Assembly: GCA_018817515.1 (NCBI GenBank)
Contig: JAHIUD010000020.1
Span: 1 to 33,186, forward strand
Direction of reading: 5' to 3'
Length of the DNA: 33,186 nt
From: Pseudomonadota bacterium
GTDB taxonomy: Bacteria > Desulfobacterota > Desulfovibrionia > Desulfovibrionales > Desulfovibrionaceae
Position numbers and translations under genes: made by a program. Numbering within the stretch: the first letter of the stretch is position 1; each line of letters starts with the position of its first letter. The notes beneath the pieces are model-generated. The model was not told the DNA's origin, searched no databases, and saw only the letters and a program-made list of their open reading frames with translations. This document shows, one piece after another, positions 31,590 through 33,186 of the stretch.

Positions 31590-32789
31590 ATGGCAATTTC
31601 AAGGTATTGTGTGCGTTGTTTTTCGGAAAGTCCTACCCAGGCGAAGCAGTGCCGTAAGTGTGCTGAATCATTCACCAGAGAGAATCCAGCCTACAGGGTG
31701 CGAGTGAAGGTCGCTGGGCGGTGGAAAACTGCAACGCTAGGGAGTTTAAAAGAAGCCAGGGAGTTTGAAGAGGCGTATGGCGTAAAAGATGAGCTAACGC
31801 AGAAGGTTCGGCAGCGCGGAAGGCCCCGGCAGTTGACAAAAACCGTTGGCAACAAACCGGAGGCTAAATCGCCTGAACTACAGGGGCTCACTCTCAAAGA
31901 CGTTTGGGAGAAGTTCTATGTATGGGCGAAATCAAACCTCAAACACCCTGATAGCTATGAATCCATCTGGCGCAATCGTCTGGCTGAAGCCTTTGGAGAC
32001 AGGGCGCTTAGTGAGATTTCAGCTAATGATATTGTGGCTTTCTTTCAAACTCTGCAAACAGAGCCTAGGAAGCCTAGACCCTGGCATAAGCCTGATAAGA
32101 CCAAGACAATCTCAATCAGGACGTCAACAGGCTACATTAAACTGATTGGGCGGCTCTTCTCCTACGCCATCGAACAGTGCGATTACCAAGGCGCTAACCC
32201 GTTTGACCGGGTTACTCTGCCCAGCTTTGACAACCAGATGACGAATGACTTGAAGGCGGGCGCTGTAAAGCGTCTGGTTGGGGTTTTAGACTCTTGGGGG
32301 AATAGAAGTGTTGCCCTGGCCTTTAAGCTCTGCCTTATGACGGGCAAACGCTCTGGGGAAGTCTTTGGCCTTACTTGGGATAGGGTAGATTTTGACGATT
32401 GTTTCATACGCTTCTTCGTCAAGAGCAAGAAGAGGAATCAGGCCCAGAATTACCCAATGAGCCCTGGCGTGAAAGCCCTTCTTCAAGATGCTCTAAAACT
32501 CTCTGTAAAGGGCTCAGGGCTCGTTTTTACAACCAAGGCGGGTAAGCGCATATGCTACCGTTCAATATGGCTTAGAATCAAAAAGAGGGCGAATCTCCCA
32601 GAGGAAACCCGCCCCCATGATTTGAGGCATACCTTTGCAAGCCGTCTTCTGAGTTCTGGCAAGGTGGATATCTACCAGATGCAGAAACTTTTGGGCCACA
32701 AAGACATTAGGATGACTGAGCGTTACTCGCATTTGGCCGATGAAACTTTGCGTAAGGCCGCTCAATCAGCAGATGAAATCTTTGGGTAA
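31590..32789 (+). CDS. Tyrosine recombinase/phage-type integrase
   Basis: A 399-residue protein starting at ATG 31590. The N-terminus has a zinc-ribbon-like set, YCVRCFSES and KQCRKC (Cys7, 10, 21, 24). The core-binding domain lies at about 90-195 (LTLKDVWEKFYVWAKSNLKH, GYIKLIGRLFSYAIEQC). The catalytic domain has Arg254 in TGKRSGE, HDLRHTF (His343, Arg346), His370 in LLGHKD and the nucleophile Tyr379 in ERYSHL. All expected residues are present, so the enzyme is probably active. Codon use is clearly AT-richer than the chromosomal neighbours. Position next to the tRNA 3' end indicates an integrated element using tRNA-Arg(ACG). Confidence 0.95.
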   Translation: MAISRYCVRCFSESPTQAKQCRKCAESFTRENPAYRVRVKVAGRWKTATLGSLKEAREFEEAYGVKDELTQKVRQRGRPRQLTKTVGNKPEAKSPELQGLTLKDVWEKFYVWAKSNLKHPDSYESIWRNRLAEAFGDRALSEISANDIVAFFQTLQTEPRKPRPWHKPDKTKTISIRTSTGYIKLIGRLFSYAIEQCDYQGANPFDRVTLPSFDNQMTNDLKAGAVKRLVGVLDSWGNRSVALAFKLCLMTGKRSGEVFGLTWDRVDFDDCFIRFFVKSKKRNQAQNYPMSPGVKALLQDALKLSVKGSGLVFTTKAGKRICYRSIWLRIKKRANLPEETRPHDLRHTFASRLLSSGKVDIYQMQKLLGHKDIRMTERYSHLADETLRKAAQSADEIFG

Positions 32790-32876
32790 CAACGGGCGGC
32801 TAGGAGCCTAATGAAATTACTGGCTCAGGTTTAACGGTCGAAGGATTAAAAACGTTATGAAAAGTAGGTGCTCGGA

Positions 32877-33077
32877 ATGATTGACACAAAAACGCTACAG
32901 ACCTTCATTGACGCTGGCTCTTCAATCTTAATCAAAGAGCCACGATTTTATGCCCCTCTTGGGTATGCTCAGATTACAGAGAAGGGCGATTTCTTCTTTG
33001 CTGGGCTATTCCCAGAGGCCCAGAACCATTGCCATACGCTTAGGAATGACCTGCCTGCCCCTTTTCGGACCAGCTGA
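32877..33077 (+). CDS. Small hypothetical protein, possibly truncated by the IS
   Basis: A 66-residue ORF from ATG 32877 (MIDTKTLQTFIDAGSSILIK), AT-rich like the integrase. I recognise no family. The last residues (LPAPFRTS) are encoded where composition changes and an IS end is expected, so the original C-terminus may have been replaced by insertion. A Gly/Phe-containing segment (GDFFFAGLFPEAQN) suggests a small globular protein. No clear ribosome site is seen. Confidence 0.45.
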   Translation: MIDTKTLQTFIDAGSSILIKEPRFYAPLGYAQITEKGDFFFAGLFPEAQNHCHTLRNDLPAPFRTS

Positions 33078-33186
33078 AACTTGAGAGAGTGACCCCCAGA
33101 GAAGAAGGGGGAGCCATGAGGAAGGGAAGATTTTCCGAGGAGCAGATGGTGGGCATCCTGCGCGAGGCTGACCGCGATCCGGTGAC
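33047..33186 (+). mobile_element. Left part of an IS3-type insertion sequence (partial; exact end uncertain)
   Basis: An abrupt shift to GC-rich sequence occurs near 33047-33060 (TGACCTGCCTGCCCC), followed about 60 bases later by an IS3-type transposase start. The terminal inverted repeat cannot be verified because the other end lies outside the window; the true end may be a few bases to either side. A target duplication cannot be seen. Confidence 0.55.
33116..33186 (+). CDS. IS3-family transposase OrfA (5' part)
   Basis: ATG 33116 follows GGGGGA. The 23 visible codons read MRKGRFSEEQMVGILREADR DPV. This is the well-known N-terminus of IS3-family OrfA helix-turn-helix proteins that bind the IS ends; OrfB with the DDE domain should follow outside the window. 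Truncated by the window edge. Confidence 0.85.
   Translation, partial: MRKGRFSEEQMVGILREADRDPV

Overview
The window is GC-rich, densely coded bacterial chromosome. Gene content and order suggest a Gram-negative Desulfovibrio-type sulfate reducer (Desulfovibrionaceae or a close relative): xseA, an M23 peptidase, xseB, ispA and dxs in one tight operon, a DUF2325 protein, a LrgAB pair, lipoproteins with lipobox signals, and several families of GC-rich intergenic hairpins. This placement is inferred from layout and codon style, not from a search.

Layout. 1-3574 (minus): a minor-pilin cassette (FimT/GspH-like, PilV/GspI-like, PilW/GspJ-like), ending in a large PilX-like protein cut by the window edge that carries two lectin-type jelly-roll regions. 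3716-4437 (minus): two small genes, one exported. 4644-5225: a YajG-like lipoprotein. 5234-8735: a solute-binding/PAS/GGDEF/EAL sensor split by what looks like a single inserted base. 9125-10858 (minus): an MltD-like lytic transglycosylase with LysM repeats. 11039-16689: rlmB with a long disordered N-terminus, ispG, proS and a PDZ/M48 lipoprotein. 17078-18373: a secreted alpha/beta hydrolase. 18836-20059: a DUF2325 protein behind a promoter with a Fur-like palindrome. 20546-21952: a second PilX-like protein that shares its N-terminus with the first but has an unrelated, AT-richer C-terminal half. 22199-23909 (minus): lrgB, lrgA and a LOG-family gene. 24121-29861: xseA, M23 peptidase, xseB, ispA, dxs. 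30026-30799 (minus): a CysH-like PP-loop protein. 30896-31348: a PNPOx-like protein. 31388-31463: tRNA-Arg(ACG), followed by AT-richer accessory DNA with a tyrosine integrase, a small ORF and the beginning of an IS3-type element at the right edge.

How genes work together. Dxs and IspA (with IspG elsewhere in the window) serve isoprenoid synthesis. XseA and XseB form exonuclease VII. MltD, the M23 peptidase and LrgAB act on, or relate to, the cell wall. The pilin cassette and the orphan PilX-like gene point to a type IV pilus or pseudopilus whose tip subunit may vary by exchange of its distal part.

The most unusual non-coding feature is a modular intergenic repeat: a conserved 5' module, a long perfect hairpin whose sequence differs in each copy, and a conserved 3' module made of hairpins that differ between copies by compensatory changes. 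Complete or partial copies lie at 12400-12443, 13592-13768, 16733-16772, 16874-16955 and 22075-22187. A different 124-bp imperfect palindrome follows dxs.
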